From positions 209,721 through 273,720 of the forward strand of contig CAVQQI010000014.1 in the NCBI GenBank assembly GCA_963714875.1: a stretch of 64,000 nt of DNA, in the 5' to 3' direction. Origin of the DNA: JBAOHV01 sp963714875. GTDB lineage: Bacteria > Actinomycetota > Acidimicrobiia > Acidimicrobiales > Microtrichaceae. The notes under the pieces were generated by a model that searched no databases, was not told where the DNA came from, and was given only the letters and a program-made list of their open reading frames with translations. Positions 27,516-37,620 of the stretch are shown piece by piece. Within the stretch, counting starts at the first letter, position 1, and the number at the start of each line of letters is the position of its first letter. A program made the position numbers and the translations under genes.

Positions 27516-28919
27516 ATGAGTGACACACCGCAGGCAGACGGCTGGTGGCAGGCGAGCGACGGCAAGTGGTACCCACCTGAGCAGCACCCCACCGCGGCCG
27601 CCGCAACCACCCCGGCACCCGCCGCAGCGCCGGCCCAGGGCACCGGCGGACCGCCCGGCGCGCAGCCTCCGGCACCCAGGCTCCTGGCCCCGAACCGCTG
27701 GGGGCGCAGCCTCCGGGCGCGGCCGACGGCACCGACCTCGACGACGAGCAGGGCAAGGGGAGGGGAACGATCATCGCCATCGTGATCGCCGTGCTGCTCC
27801 TGGTGGCCGCGGTCATCGCAGGGTGGTCCTGTTCACCGGCGACGACGACGCCGAGGACGGCCCGGCCACCACCGAGCAGCCCGACATCGGCGACGCCACC
27901 GGCGAACTGGCGAACGACGGGCCCGATCGAGTTCGACACCGAGTACGACGACGCGCTGGAGGGCACCCGCACCGAGGCGCGCTACACCCTCGACGCTCCT
28001 GACGGGGCCATCATGACCCTGACGGTGAGCAACGACGAGGCCAGCGAGCGCGGGGTGTTCACCACGTTCGAGTCGTCGGGCGAACGGTATCGCCTCGTTC
28101 CGTGTCGCACCCGGTGCGACGGAGACCGAGACGATCATCCTGGCCAACGACGGCGGCGCACCGTTCGACCTGATCTTCACCGAAGGCCCCGCCGCGTTCA
28201 CCTTCGAGGTGGGCCTCCGCATCCAGGACGATGCCGGGCAGGGCGGCGATGCCGGCAGCGAGTTCGCCGACTCGTTCGCCGTCGATGCCGGCCAGGAGGT
28301 CACGGGACTGCTCGGCGGGCTCGACCAGACCGACCACTACACCATCGATCTGGAGCCGGGCACCGAGCTGACCATGGATGCCGCGGTCGAGCGGTCCTCC
28401 GAACGCGGGGCCTTCTACACCGTCGAGCTCGACGGACAGCGGCTGTTCGCCGAGCGGGTGCAGCCGGGAGCGGACACGACGTTCTCCTTGCTGTTGAGCG
28501 ACACCGACGAGGGCACCCTCGACATCATCGTCACCGAGGGTCCGGCCGACTACTCGTTCACCGTCGACTTCGGCGAGCAGAACGAGGGCGGCTCCCCCGG
28601 CGATGCCCCCGCCGAGCTGGCCGATGCCCGAACCGTCGATCCGGCCTCACCGGTCACCGGGAACGTCGGCGGTCGCGACGAGGGCGACCACTATCTGTTC
28701 ACCGCTCCGGCCGCGACCGTCACCGTGACCGCCTCGGCCGACGCATCGAGCGAACGCGGGTTCTTCGTCACGCTCGAGGACGACAGCGGCAGCAGGGTCG
28801 GGGCGTTCCGGGTGCAGCCGGGCGCAGAAGCGGTCGAGACGATCGAGGTGGCCGCCGGCTCCACGGTCCGTCTGATCGTCACCGAGGGCCCGGCCTCGTA
28901 CTCCATCACCTTGAGCTGA
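27516..28919 (+). CDS. membrane-anchored protein with three PPC-like repeats, several frameshifts
   Basis: The N-terminal motif WWQASDGKWYPPEQ is a DUF2510-like cytoplasmic tag that I associate with Acidimicrobiia. A Pro/Ala linker and one membrane helix (IAVLLLVAAVIAG) follow. The outer part has three repeats of about 105 residues, each carrying (A/S)SERG(V/A/F)F, RVQPGA and TEGPA.(Y/F)(S/T)(F/I). They look like pre-peptidase C-terminal (PPC) beta-sandwich domains. The frame changes near 27680, 27830 and 28110; the last two repeats are intact. The ATG at 27516 has GGGGG upstream. The function is probably extracellular binding. Confidence 0.7.
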
Positions 28920-28922
28920 GCG

Positions 28923-28947
28923 CGAGCGGCGCTGCGGCCGCCGCTCG
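28923..28947. terminator. bidirectional terminator between convergent genes
   Basis: CGAGCGGC pairs perfectly with GCCGCTCG around a nine-base loop, between the stops at 28919 (plus) and 28957 (minus). Confidence 0.6.
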
Positions 28948-28956
28948 ACGCGGGAG

Positions 28957-31951
28957 TCACGCCGGCGACGGGGCCAGCAGGGACTCGATCGCTCCGAGGG
29001 CGAGCGCGACCGCCGCGTCATCGCGCATCGACGCGCCGCGCCGGCCAGCGGTCGCCAGCGCCTCGTCGCCGAGTCGTTCGGCGAGCCCACGGGTCAGCTC
29101 GGCCAGCTCATCGGCATCGAGGGGCGCGAACGGCAGGGCTGCGGCAGCTCCGGCGGCCTGCACCGCACCGGAGAGCAGCGCGGCGTCATCGTCGAGTCCG
29201 GCCGTGGCGAGGATGCCCGCCACGTGGCGCAGGCTGAGCCACTGGTTGGCCCAGTCCCCGCCGCGGAACCAGGTGTCGACGATCTCGCGGTAGCCGACCA
29301 GGGCCGGCTCGAGCTCGCCGCGCCGGGCCCGGAGCCACATCGACTCGGTCCTGGCGAACGAACGCATCCACCGGTTGCCCACAGAGTCGGCGAGCTCCGC
29401 CGACTCGTCCAGGAGCGACAGCGCTTCGTCGGCGTCGTGGTGCGCCGCTGCCAGACCTGCCGCGTAGGCCGCCTGGGCCAGCGCGGTCGGGCTGCCGCTC
29501 ACCGCGGAGGCCTTCCGGGCGTCCTCGGCCAGGCGAGCCCCGCCGTCGGGATCACCGATGCTCGTCTGCGCCACCGACCGCATGTAGAGCGCGTGCGCCA
29601 ACCGACCGGTGCGGCCACTGGAGCGGGTGACCTCGATCATGCGGTCGATCCACCCCAGAGCGACCGTCACGGTGCCCCTGGTAGAAGCGGGCGTTGCCCA
29701 GCACACGCTCGGGCAGGCCGCACGGCGCCACGCCGAGTGATGCACGAAGCTCGATCGCCCGCTCGGCGAGCTGCACCGCTCGGTCGAGCTCACCGCGGAC
29801 GAACGCGCCGTAGGCCACCACGGCCAGGGCCGTCGGGCGGAGCGGATGCGCCTCGGCGGAATCCATCGCCGCGACCGTCTCCGCCCAGCCGACCACCTCG
29901 TAGCGGATCGCCCGGAACCCGGCCTCGCTCATCGACACCACCAGAGCGAGCGCGGACCCTGCGTCGTCGAGGGCGATGGCTGTCGACAGCGCCGTCCGCA
30001 GGTTGTCCATGTCGCGGTCGAGGCGGGCCGACCACACGCCCTCCTCAGGACCGTCGAGTGCCGCACCGCCGGTCACCGCCCGCTCCACGAAGGTCGCCAT
30101 GTGCGCACGGTGGATGCGCGGTCCGTCGGGCTGCTCGGCCAGTCGTTCGGCGCCGAAACGACGCAGCGTCTCGAGCTGCGAGTACCGGAACTCGTCATCG
30201 GACCGTGAGGCGACGACGAGTGACTTGTCCACGAGCCCACCGAGCACACCGGCGACGCCGCCGGAGGGAAGGTCACCGCCGCCGCAGGTCCGCTCGGCGG
30301 CGTCCAGGTCGAAGCCGCCGGAGAAGACCGCGAGGCGGGCGAAGAGCGTGCGTTCGGTGGCGTCGAGCAGGCCGTAGGACCACTGCACCACGTCCAGCAA
30401 CGACCGGTGGCGTTCGGCGCGTCCGTGCCCGCTGCCCAGCAGGGCGAAGCGCTCGGTGAGCCGGTCCGCGAGCTGGCGGGGTGACATCGAGGCCATCCGC
30501 GCCGCGGCCAGCTCGAGGGCCAGGGGTAGCCCGTCCAGCTGGATGCACAGCTCGGCCACTGCGCTCGCGGTGGCGTCGTTCAGCTCGAAGCCGGGCGACG
30601 ACTCCGAGGCCCGCGCGGCGAAGACCTCGACCGATGCGGTGGCAGCCAGCTCGCGCAGCGGCGCGGACGGGTCCGCCGGCACCTCGAGCGGCGCGACGAG
30701 TTGCACCACCTCGCCCGCCATCCCGATCGGCTCCCTGCTGGTCGCGAGGACCGTGACCGACGGGCACCAGCGGATCAACTCGGCGATGAGCCCGGCGGCC
30801 GTGTCGATGAGGTGTTCGCAGTTGTCGATCACGAGCAACAGCTCCTGCGGGCCGAGCACGTCGACGACGGCGTCGGTGAGCGATCGCCCGGAGCGGCGCT
30901 CGGCGTGCACCGACTGCGCCGCCGCGGCGACCACCGCGGCAGGGTCCGACACCGGCGCCAGCTCCACGACGCGGACCCCGTCCCTGAACGATGACCCCAG
31001 GCGTCGTGCGACCTCGGCGGCCATCGCGGACTTGCCGACACCTCCGGGGCCGGTCAGCGTGACGAGTCGGGCGCGACCGACGGCCTGCTCCACCTCGCCC
31101 AGCGCGGCGTCGCGTCCGACCAGTCCGCCCACCAGCGCAGGTGCCGGAGCAACGGGCGGTGATGGCCGCGACGGCGGGGCGGTCGGGGGCGGTCGGATGC
31201 TGCGCTCGCCCTCCTCGACGTTGCCCTCCAGGACGGTGCGCTCCAGCTCGTTGAACGCCGGCGAGGGATCCAGGCCCAGCTCCTCACGGAGGTGCCGGCG
31301 GAACTCCGCCGACAACCGGAGCGCCTCGGCCTGTCGTCCGCTGCGGTGCAGCGCGACCATCAACAGGCGCCACAGCTGCTCGCGGAGCGGCTCCGCCCGG
31401 GTCAGCCCCTCCAGCTCGGAGATGACCGCGCCGTCGTCGCCCAGCGCAAGGCGTGCCTGGTTGCGGTCCTCGACCGCTTGCAGCCGCAGCTCCTCCAGTC
31501 GGATGGCCTCGGGCTGTGCCCACTCCAGGTCCTCGAACCCCGCGAACGCCGAACCGGCCCAGCAGCCGAGCGAGCGATCCAACAGTGCGATCGCCTCGAC
31601 GGGCCGTTCCTCCAGGACGGCCCTGGCCGCCGCCAGGTCCAGCTCGAAACGATCGGCGTCGACCGCCTCGGGCGGCACGTCGAGCAGGTAGCCCGGCGGG
31701 CGGCTGTCCAGCGTCACCCCGCTGCCGGACGCGACCAGTCGGCGGAGTTTGGACACCGAGGTCTGCAGGGTCGAGCGGGCGGTCGATGGCGGCTCGTCGC
31801 CCCACAGCGCCTCGGTCAGCGTGTCCAGCGAGACGACCTGACGTCGCGCTGCCAGCAGGGCCGCCAGCAGCAGCCGCTGGCGAGGTCCGCCGATCGCGAC
31901 GGGGCCGGCGTCGTCGAACACCTCGACGTTGCCGAGCACACGGAACTCCAT
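28957..31951 (-). CDS. AfsR/SARP-family regulator with NTPase and TPR-like region, one frameshift
   Basis: Residues 1-95 form an OmpR-like DNA-binding domain (MEFRVLGNVEVFDD, SVSKLRRLVASG). Residues 100-250 form the bacterial transcriptional activation (BTAD) domain. A STAND-type NTPase follows with Walker A LTGPGGVGKSAMA and Walker B LLLVIDNCEHL. The C-terminus is a helical repeat region, where the frame slips near 29680 with clean continuation. Such proteins activate secondary-metabolite or stress genes after sensing ATP or a ligand. ATG 31951 was chosen to give the standard N-terminus. No partner cluster is adjacent. Confidence 0.88.
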
Positions 31952-32095
31952 CTCCCCATCATGAGCCACCCGACGGGCAGCCGTCTGTAGGTGACCGTCG
32001 GATGACCGACAGCTCACCGACGCACCAACAGGAGCGGGCCGCATGATCGTCGGGACGACCCGGTCCTGCGGGTCGCAGAGCGAACGGAGCACGTC

Positions 32096-32486
32096 ATGAG
32101 AGTTTCCAAGGAGGACATCCCGGTGATCATGGAGGTGCCGGGGGCGACCGCCCGCCAGTTGGGCGGGCTTCGGTGAGGTGCCCGGCATGGGGGCCATGGC
32201 CGGCGAGTGGTTCTCGCTCGGCGCCGGCACCGACATCGCGCCGCTGCTGGAGGGTCTCGAGAAGGACCTGTGCGATTCGCCGCACTGGGGGTTCGTGATG
32301 TCGGGAGGCCTGGTGCTGACCTATGCGGACCAGCCCGAGGAGCAGCTGTCGGGTGGCGACCTGTTCTTCTGGCCGCCGCACCACTCGGTGCGCGTGACCG
32401 ACGACGCCGAGGTCATCCTGTTCAGCCCCCACCGCACCCACCGTGCCGTGGTCGACCACATGGCCGAGAAGCTGGGGGTGGCGTGA
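32096..32486 (+). CDS. small cupin-like protein, one frameshift
   Basis: The product is about 130 residues: MRVSKEDIPVIMEVPGATARQ, then in the next frame GFGEVPGMGAMAGEWFSL and a cupin-like core (GLVLTYADQPEEQLSGGDLFFW, PHHSVRVTDDAEVILFSP). The break is near 32160, by one surplus base. The ATG at 32096 has GGAG upstream. Its stop overlaps the next start as TGATG, so the two genes are coupled. Ligand and activity are unknown. Confidence 0.65.
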
Positions 32487-33088
32487 TGAGCACCGACACC
32501 CTGCGGTTCGAGCTGGACGACGGCATCGACGGTGGCGCCCAGCTCCAGCAGGTCGTGCCCCGGCTCGGGGCGGCGATCGCCGGTGTGCAGACCGCCGACC
32601 TGGGCCTGCCCACACCGTGCGACGCATGGACCACCCGCGACCTGCTGAACCACATCATCGGTGGGGCGGACATGTTCGCCGATGCGTTCGGCGGCGCGCC
32701 GTTGCGCGACATCTCGGGTCGGCTGCCCGACGTCATCGGCGACGACCCGATGGCAGCGTTCGAACGTGCAGCGGGTCGCTTCGGCGAGGCGACCCAGCAG
32801 CCGGGAGCGATGGACAAGGTGCTCGACCTGCCGTTCGGGGCGATGACGGGCCGCACGTTCCTGCGGTTCGTGGCGTTCGACCTGGCCGTGCACACCTGGG
32901 ACGTGGCGTCGGTGACCGGCGCCGAGGTGGAGTTCCCCGACGATCTGCTCGCTCAGATCGATTCGTTCGCGCACGTGGTGCTGGGCGCCGTGCCCCGCAA
33001 CGACCTGCTGTGTGCGGAGCCGGTGACGGTGGCGGCCTATGCCAGTCGGCTCGACCGGCTGGTCGCGTACTCCGGTCGACAGCCCTGA
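32486..33088 (+). CDS. TIGR03086-type mycothiol-dependent isomerase-fold protein
   Basis: The 200-residue protein has the MDMPI_N/DinB-like four-helix fold: LGLPTPCDAWTTRDLLNHIIGG near the N-terminus (His metal ligand), and FVAFDLAVHTWDVA near the centre (second His). Members bind a divalent metal and often use mycothiol, the actinobacterial thiol. The start overlaps the previous stop. The exact reaction is not known for this subfamily. Confidence 0.85.
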   Translation: MSTDTLRFELDDGIDGGAQLQQVVPRLGAAIAGVQTADLGLPTPCDAWTTRDLLNHIIGGADMFADAFGGAPLRDISGRLPDVIGDDPMAAFERAAGRFGEATQQPGAMDKVLDLPFGAMTGRTFLRFVAFDLAVHTWDVASVTGAEVEFPDDLLAQIDSFAHVVLGAVPRNDLLCAEPVTVAAYASRLDRLVAYSGRQP

Positions 33089-33097
33089 CCGGCGGGC

Positions 33098-33128
33098 GGC
33101 CAGCCTCCTCGACACCACGGGGCTGGCC
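33098..33128. terminator. bidirectional terminator
   Basis: GGCCAGCC (33098-33105) and GGCTGGCC (33121-33128) are perfectly complementary and lie between the convergent stops at 33088 and 33141. Confidence 0.62.
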
Positions 33129-33140
33129 CGACGGTCCTCG

Positions 33141-35340
33141 TCAGCGCTGCAGGGCCGTGGGGCCGGCCCTGAGGGCGGGGGGCACGGGGCCGGGCAGCGA
33201 GTAGGGCTCGGCCCCTGCGAGGTCGACGCCGTAGTTCATGTCGGCGAGTGCCGCTGCGGTCATGGCGCTCAGCTGCGATGGCACACCGATGGTGAACGAC
33301 GGTGTCATCAGCTCGGTGCCGAACGCCGTCTCGCTCCAGTGGGAGCCGCCGTTCATGGGGATGGTTCCCGTGCCGCCGAGCTCCTGGTAGATCCCGTTGG
33401 CGGCCGCGCCGATGAAGCGGGGGTCGGACGGGATCGTGTCGTCCCTGAGCAAGGTGAAGGCCGACCCGCCCAGGAGGACGTGGCCCATCTCGTGGGTGAC
33501 CGTGTCGAGGAAGGCGGGCGGGTTGGCCAGCAGGGTCGCGAGGTCGGCGGTGTCGATCGCGACCGCACCCCAGACCGCCGTCCCATCAGGACGGAAGCGG
33601 CCGCCGCCGCCCAGCGCGACTGCGCCGCCGGGGCCATCGATCGCTTCCACCGTCACGTCGATGAAGACGTCGTCCACGGTGGTGTTCAGCGCAGGAACGC
33701 TGGCGAAGAAGGTTCCCGCACCCACCGTGGTCGCCTGTGCGGGAAGCCCCGCGGTGATGACGTTCTCCCACCTGGTCGCGGCGGCATCCACGCGCAATGC
33801 GTCTGCGGGTGAGAACGGCGGATGGAGCCGCAGCGTGATGTCGAACACGTCCGTGCTGGCAGCCCCCACCGTGACCGTGGTGGTGGCTGTGGCCGAGGAC
33901 GAACCGTTGCTCACCATCAGGGTGACGGTGTTCGTGCCCACGTCGGTGAACGTCGCGGTGCGCAGCGACGCCGAGGTGCAGTCGCTGATCGACATGTCGT
34001 AGGTGGCGTCATCGTCCAGGTCCAGCTGACAGGTGAGCGGATTCGCGCCGGGATCGGAGATGGTCCAGGTGAGCGCGGTCGTGACGGGTGCAGCACCGGA
34101 GGGGGTGACCGCGAGAAGGTGCCGATCACCGGCGGCGGTGTCACCGCCACGCAGTCGTCGGGCGAGGTGGCGCCGGGTGCTGCGGTCGTGGTGTCCACGG
34201 GGCACGCGGTCGCTGTGGTGGAACCGGACGTCTCGACGTAGTCTGCCGATGGGGGCGAGCAGACACTCGATCTGCCCGGACAGCGGCTGGTAGGACCCCG
34301 GCGCACACGCAGTCGCCTCGGTCGGACCCTCGGTGTCGACGAACGTCCCGGGGGCGGCGAGCAGACACTCGGTCTGGCCGGCCTGGTCCTGGAACCTCCC
34401 CGGCGGGCACGGGGTCGCAGACAGCGCACCCGCGGTGTCGACGAAGATCCCGGGCGGGGCGGGGTGCACGGCTCGTTGCCGTCCGTGGTGTTGAACGTCC
34501 CCGGCGCACACTGCACCGCCGCGGTGTCGTCATCGACGATCGTCGCGACACCGACCATGTTCAGCTCCTCCACCGGGGAGCCGCCGGTCACGCGCGACCT
34601 CCAAGCTGAGATCGCGTGCCCCGTCCGCGGTCGTGTTCGGCAGGACCGCGACGTCGACGGTCTTGGAGATCTGACCCGGCGCGAACACCACCGTGCCCGG
34701 CAGCTTCGCCCGGTAGTCCACACCCGCGACCGCGGTCCCATCCGCGGTGCTGTAGGTGATCGTCACGTTCGTCGCCGGCGGCCGCGACAGGTGGATCAGG
34801 AACTGGGCGAGACGGTTCGCCCTGATCACCCTCGACGACCGTCGGGTTCGACACGGTGATCACCGGGTTCGACCGCGGACACGGCATCGGCATCGACGAT
34901 CGTGGCGGTGCCGGTGTCGTCACCGACCACCACATCACCACCGGTCGCGGTCGCGACCACGCGTGAACGTCTCATCGCCCTCGGTGTCGTCATCGGTCAA
35001 CACCGGCACGTTCACCTGGGTCTGCACCGCACCGGTCGGGATCGTCACCGTCCGCGGGTTCGCCGGTGTACCCCACCGCAGGTAGTCACTCCCCGCCGTC
35101 GCGGTGCCGTCCACGGTCCAGTACGACACGACCACCGGCGCAGCAGCGGGAGCCGACAGGTAGATCGGCACGAACACCGACCCCGTCACCAGATCACGCT
35201 CCAGACCCGGACTGGTCACCGACGCTCAGCGTCGGACCATCCGCGGCCGACACCGGTCGCGAGACCACCAACCCGATCGCCAACAACGCCGACACCAACG
35301 CCGCGACGACGACCCGTCCACTCGTTCCCAGCCATGACAC
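33141..35340 (-). CDS. secreted M8-like metalloprotease with Calx-beta and cysteine-rich repeats, several frameshifts
   Basis: The start GTG at 35340 has GAGGGGGC upstream and gives a signal peptide (VVVAALVSALLAIGLV..PVSA). Two Calx-beta domains follow (YWTVDGTATAGSDY; YSTADGTAVAGVDY). Next come cysteine-rich ephrin-receptor-like repeats (CPPGRFQDQAGQTECL, CAPGSYQPLSGQIECL) and a PKD-like segment. The C-terminal protease has zinc motif HEMGHVLL and third ligand in GGSHWSETAFGTELMTP, as in leishmanolysin-type M8 enzymes. The Calx-beta and repeat region is spread over three frames; the protease part is intact. It probably acts outside the cell on proteins. Confidence 0.72.
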
Positions 35341-35600
35341 GCCCCCTCTGCGCCCGACCGGGTACCGACACCCGCCTGGCCGCATCACCTTTGCACCATC
35401 TGGCCGGAATCCCAAGCGATCTGAGTGGGATTCGGTGAACCGCCCGAGGCAGCCATCGGGCTCGGCTCCATGCGGCCAGCCCAGCGGGGAACGCCTGTCG
35501 GTGGTGGCCGAGCCTGACGGGTCCGCCCGGGCGGCAGCCCGGGTTCGGCCGCGACCACTGGGACTCACGAGCCGGACGGCGCCGGCTTCTGACGAATCCG

Positions 35601-35918
35601 GTGACCGCGGAGTCGACGGTGAGCGCTGGCACGCATCGTCGAGTTCGTGACGGGTTCGAGCGGCAAGCTGGTGCGGTGCAGTGGCTCTGGTACTCCCTCA
35701 TCGCCTCGGTGATCCTCACCGTCGCCGCGAACCTCGCGATCCGATGGTGGCCCGGTGCCGGCGGGCACGGGCCGCGACAGCTCGACGACCGGCCAGCGGA
35801 GCAGCCGACCGGCGCAGATGGGCAGCGGCAGGTGCGGGTGGTCGTTCCCTGGCGGGCGATGCTGCTCGTCTCCGTCGCGCTGACCGTGGCGCTCAACCTG
35901 GCGATCCGGCTGGTCTGA
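35601..35918 (+). CDS. small two-helix membrane protein with internal duplication
   Basis: The first helix region is LIASVILTVAANLAIRWW and the second is LVSVALTVALNLAIRLV, clearly the same unit twice, joined by a charged 40-residue loop. The family is not recognised. The start is uncertain: GTG 35601 gives 105 residues, and GTG 35676 starts just before the first helix. Neither has a good ribosome site. The gap 35341-35600 before it shows nothing recognisable. It lies about 90 bases upstream of the riboswitch-like leader at 36012, but transcripts need not be shared. Confidence 0.5.
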   Translation: MTAESTVSAGTHRRVRDGFERQAGAVQWLWYSLIASVILTVAANLAIRWWPGAGGHGPRQLDDRPAEQPTGADGQRQVRVVVPWRAMLLVSVALTVALNLAIRLV

Positions 35919-36011
35919 ACGCCGCGTCGGGGTGCCTGCGAGCTGTGACAGCACACCGCGGGCGGAATTCGTCGGGCTCGCTGTCGGACCCCGGGCGTAG
36001 TGTCGGTGGTG

Positions 36012-36103
36012 CTTCATCCAGAAGGCCCGAGAGTCCCGGCTCCGTGACGGCCTGGCAACCCCCGACTCGTCGGGACGGTGCCTCCGCCGGGTTCGATGAG
36101 GAG
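36012..36103 (+). promoter_or_regulatory. SAM-riboswitch-like (S-box clan) leader, copy 1
   Basis: The element folds as an S-box four-way junction. P1 is CTTCATC (36012-36018) with GATGAGG (36095-36101). P2 is AGGCC (36023-36027) with GGCCT (36049-36053). P3 is CCCGA/TCGGG with a CTCG loop (36061-36074). P4 is CGGTG with CGCCG. Conserved S-box words ATCCAGA, GTGAC and GGCAACC are present in order. The usual AA-TCC part after GGTGCC is missing, so ligand identity is uncertain. The 3' strand of P1 overlaps the ribosome site GAGGAG, so ligand binding would block translation of the gene at 36109. Confidence 0.62.
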
Positions 36104-36108
36104 TTCCC

Positions 36109-36525
36109 ATGTCACCACGTCCCGAGTTCCTGACCACGCGCCCCGACCAGGTGCATCCGATCCAGGTGAAACTCGCCTTCCTGACCGACAGCACCCAGGC
36201 CCGTCCGGTGGCGATCAGCTCGGTCGACGGTGACCTCGTGCAGCTGCGCGAGCTCGGCGGCGCCGTCGCCTCGATCCGCGTCCACGCCGCCGCTCGGCTC
36301 GCCGAGGTACTCGAGCGGGGTGACCTGTGCCGGGTCGGCGGGCTGCCGCTGGCACTGCTCAACCCGCAGTACCGGGTGCTCGCGGTGGCGACCGGCCCGG
36401 CCAGCCCGCCGCCGGACCTCACAGTGCTCATCGTGAGCCAGCTCGATGCGGACGGCGCCGTTGTCGAGCTGCTGAGCGGCAGTGACGATCAACCGTCCTG
36501 GCAGGTGTTCGCCGTGCGGGACTGA
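36109..36525 (+). CDS. unknown protein controlled by an S-box-like leader, paralog 1
   Basis: The 138-residue product starts MSPRPEFLTTRPDQVHPIQV and ends LSGSDDQPSWQVFAV. It is predicted to be mostly beta-strand, soluble, without signal peptide or membrane helix, and no known family was recognised. Its paralog at 46912 shares both ends and the middle (CR..G.PL....N..Y.VLAVATGPA.PP). Both have the same riboswitch-like leader, so the function is probably tied to SAM or a related metabolite; that is inference. The start is fixed by GAGGAG five bases upstream. Confidence 0.72.
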   Translation: MSPRPEFLTTRPDQVHPIQVKLAFLTDSTQARPVAISSVDGDLVQLRELGGAVASIRVHAAARLAEVLERGDLCRVGGLPLALLNPQYRVLAVATGPASPPPDLTVLIVSQLDADGAVVELLSGSDDQPSWQVFAVRD

Positions 36526-36672
36526 TCGGCTGGGCGGTTCACACCGGGTCCACTCGCTCACCGTGACTTTGTGCCCTTCTCGGATCGCTTCGTCCGCAAC
36601 AAGATGTGGTCGAAGTGTTGGTTGGCTCGGGCTGGTCCGTCGTGGTCGGTCCGACCCGGACGGAAGGGCGCG

Positions 36673-37588
36673 ATGTCGATCTCTACGAGCAAACATGGGG
36701 TGGCCGCGCTGGCGGTCGGTGTGCTCCTCCTGGCCGGATGCGGCGGCGATGACGATGGCGAGGCCGTCACCGAGACGACGGAGCCCGAGGCACCACCCGT
36801 CGAGTTCCCGGTCGCCGTCGAGACGACGACCGACGTGCCGTACACGAGCGAGCGGAGCCTCGACATCTACGAGCCCACCGAGGGATCGGACTGGCCGGTC
36901 GTCGTCTACTTCCACGGCGGGCCTCCGGCCCCCGGGGCCCGCACCAGTCCCGAGACCTTGTCCGCCATCGCCGAACAGGGAATCGTCGTCTACGCCCCCG
37001 ACTGGCGCTCGAACGGGCCCGCCGGCGGCTCCGAGGACTCGGTCTGCGCGGTGGCCTTCGCGGAGGCGACCGCGGCCGACCACGGTGGCGACGCCGACGC
37101 GGTGACCCTGGCCGGCTACTCGACCGGTGGGTACACCGCGCTCATCCACGGCTACATGGCCGACGATCCGCCGCTCCCGGTGACCGACTGCGCTCGTCGA
37201 TCCGGTGGTGAGCCCGCCCGCGGCGGTTGCGGTGGGCGGCACCCCACTGTTCGCCGCCGAGTGGGCACGGGACGGCAGGCTCCCCCTTCCCGCATGGACC
37301 GCGCTGACGCCGGAACAGCTCGACCGGTCCGACCCCGAGCTCCTGGTGGGAGAGAACCCGACGATGGTCATCAACCTCTTCGTCGGTGACGACGACCAGG
37401 GTGGACCCTTCGCTCCGCCGGGCGGCTGGCCGATCACCGACGTCAACCGCGAGTACCACCCGAAGCTCGTCGACGCCGGCTACACCTCCGACCTGACCGT
37501 GGTGCCGGGGGGCCATGTGCTCACCCCGGAGGGCCAGGAGGCGTTCAACAACATGGTCGTCGAGACCGCCAGGTCGGTCGCGGAGTAG
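36673..37588 (+). CDS. alpha/beta-hydrolase lipoprotein, one frameshift
   Basis: The signal ends in the lipobox LLLAGC, followed by an acidic linker. The hydrolase core has oxyanion motif YFHGGPPAPG, nucleophile elbow GYSTGG (Ser) and, after a frame change near 37195, FVGDDDQGGPF (acid) and PGGHVLTPEG (His). ATG 36673 has GGAAGGG upstream. The catalytic triad is complete if the frames are joined. It is a surface-anchored esterase or peptidase-like enzyme; the substrate is unknown. Confidence 0.75.
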
Positions 37589-37620
37589 CGCTGCCGGCGA
37601 CCATCAACGCTGCCGGGACG

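Noticed and set aside
35941..35950. AGCTGTGACA as a further copy of the shared promoter
   Set aside because: On the minus strand it lacks [A/G]CTCG at the right distance and has one mismatch in the -35 part.
35998..36003. TAGTGT (and TAGCGT in copy 2) as the -10 box of the riboswitch transcripts
   Set aside because: No matching -35 box at a normal distance was seen, so the promoter was not annotated.
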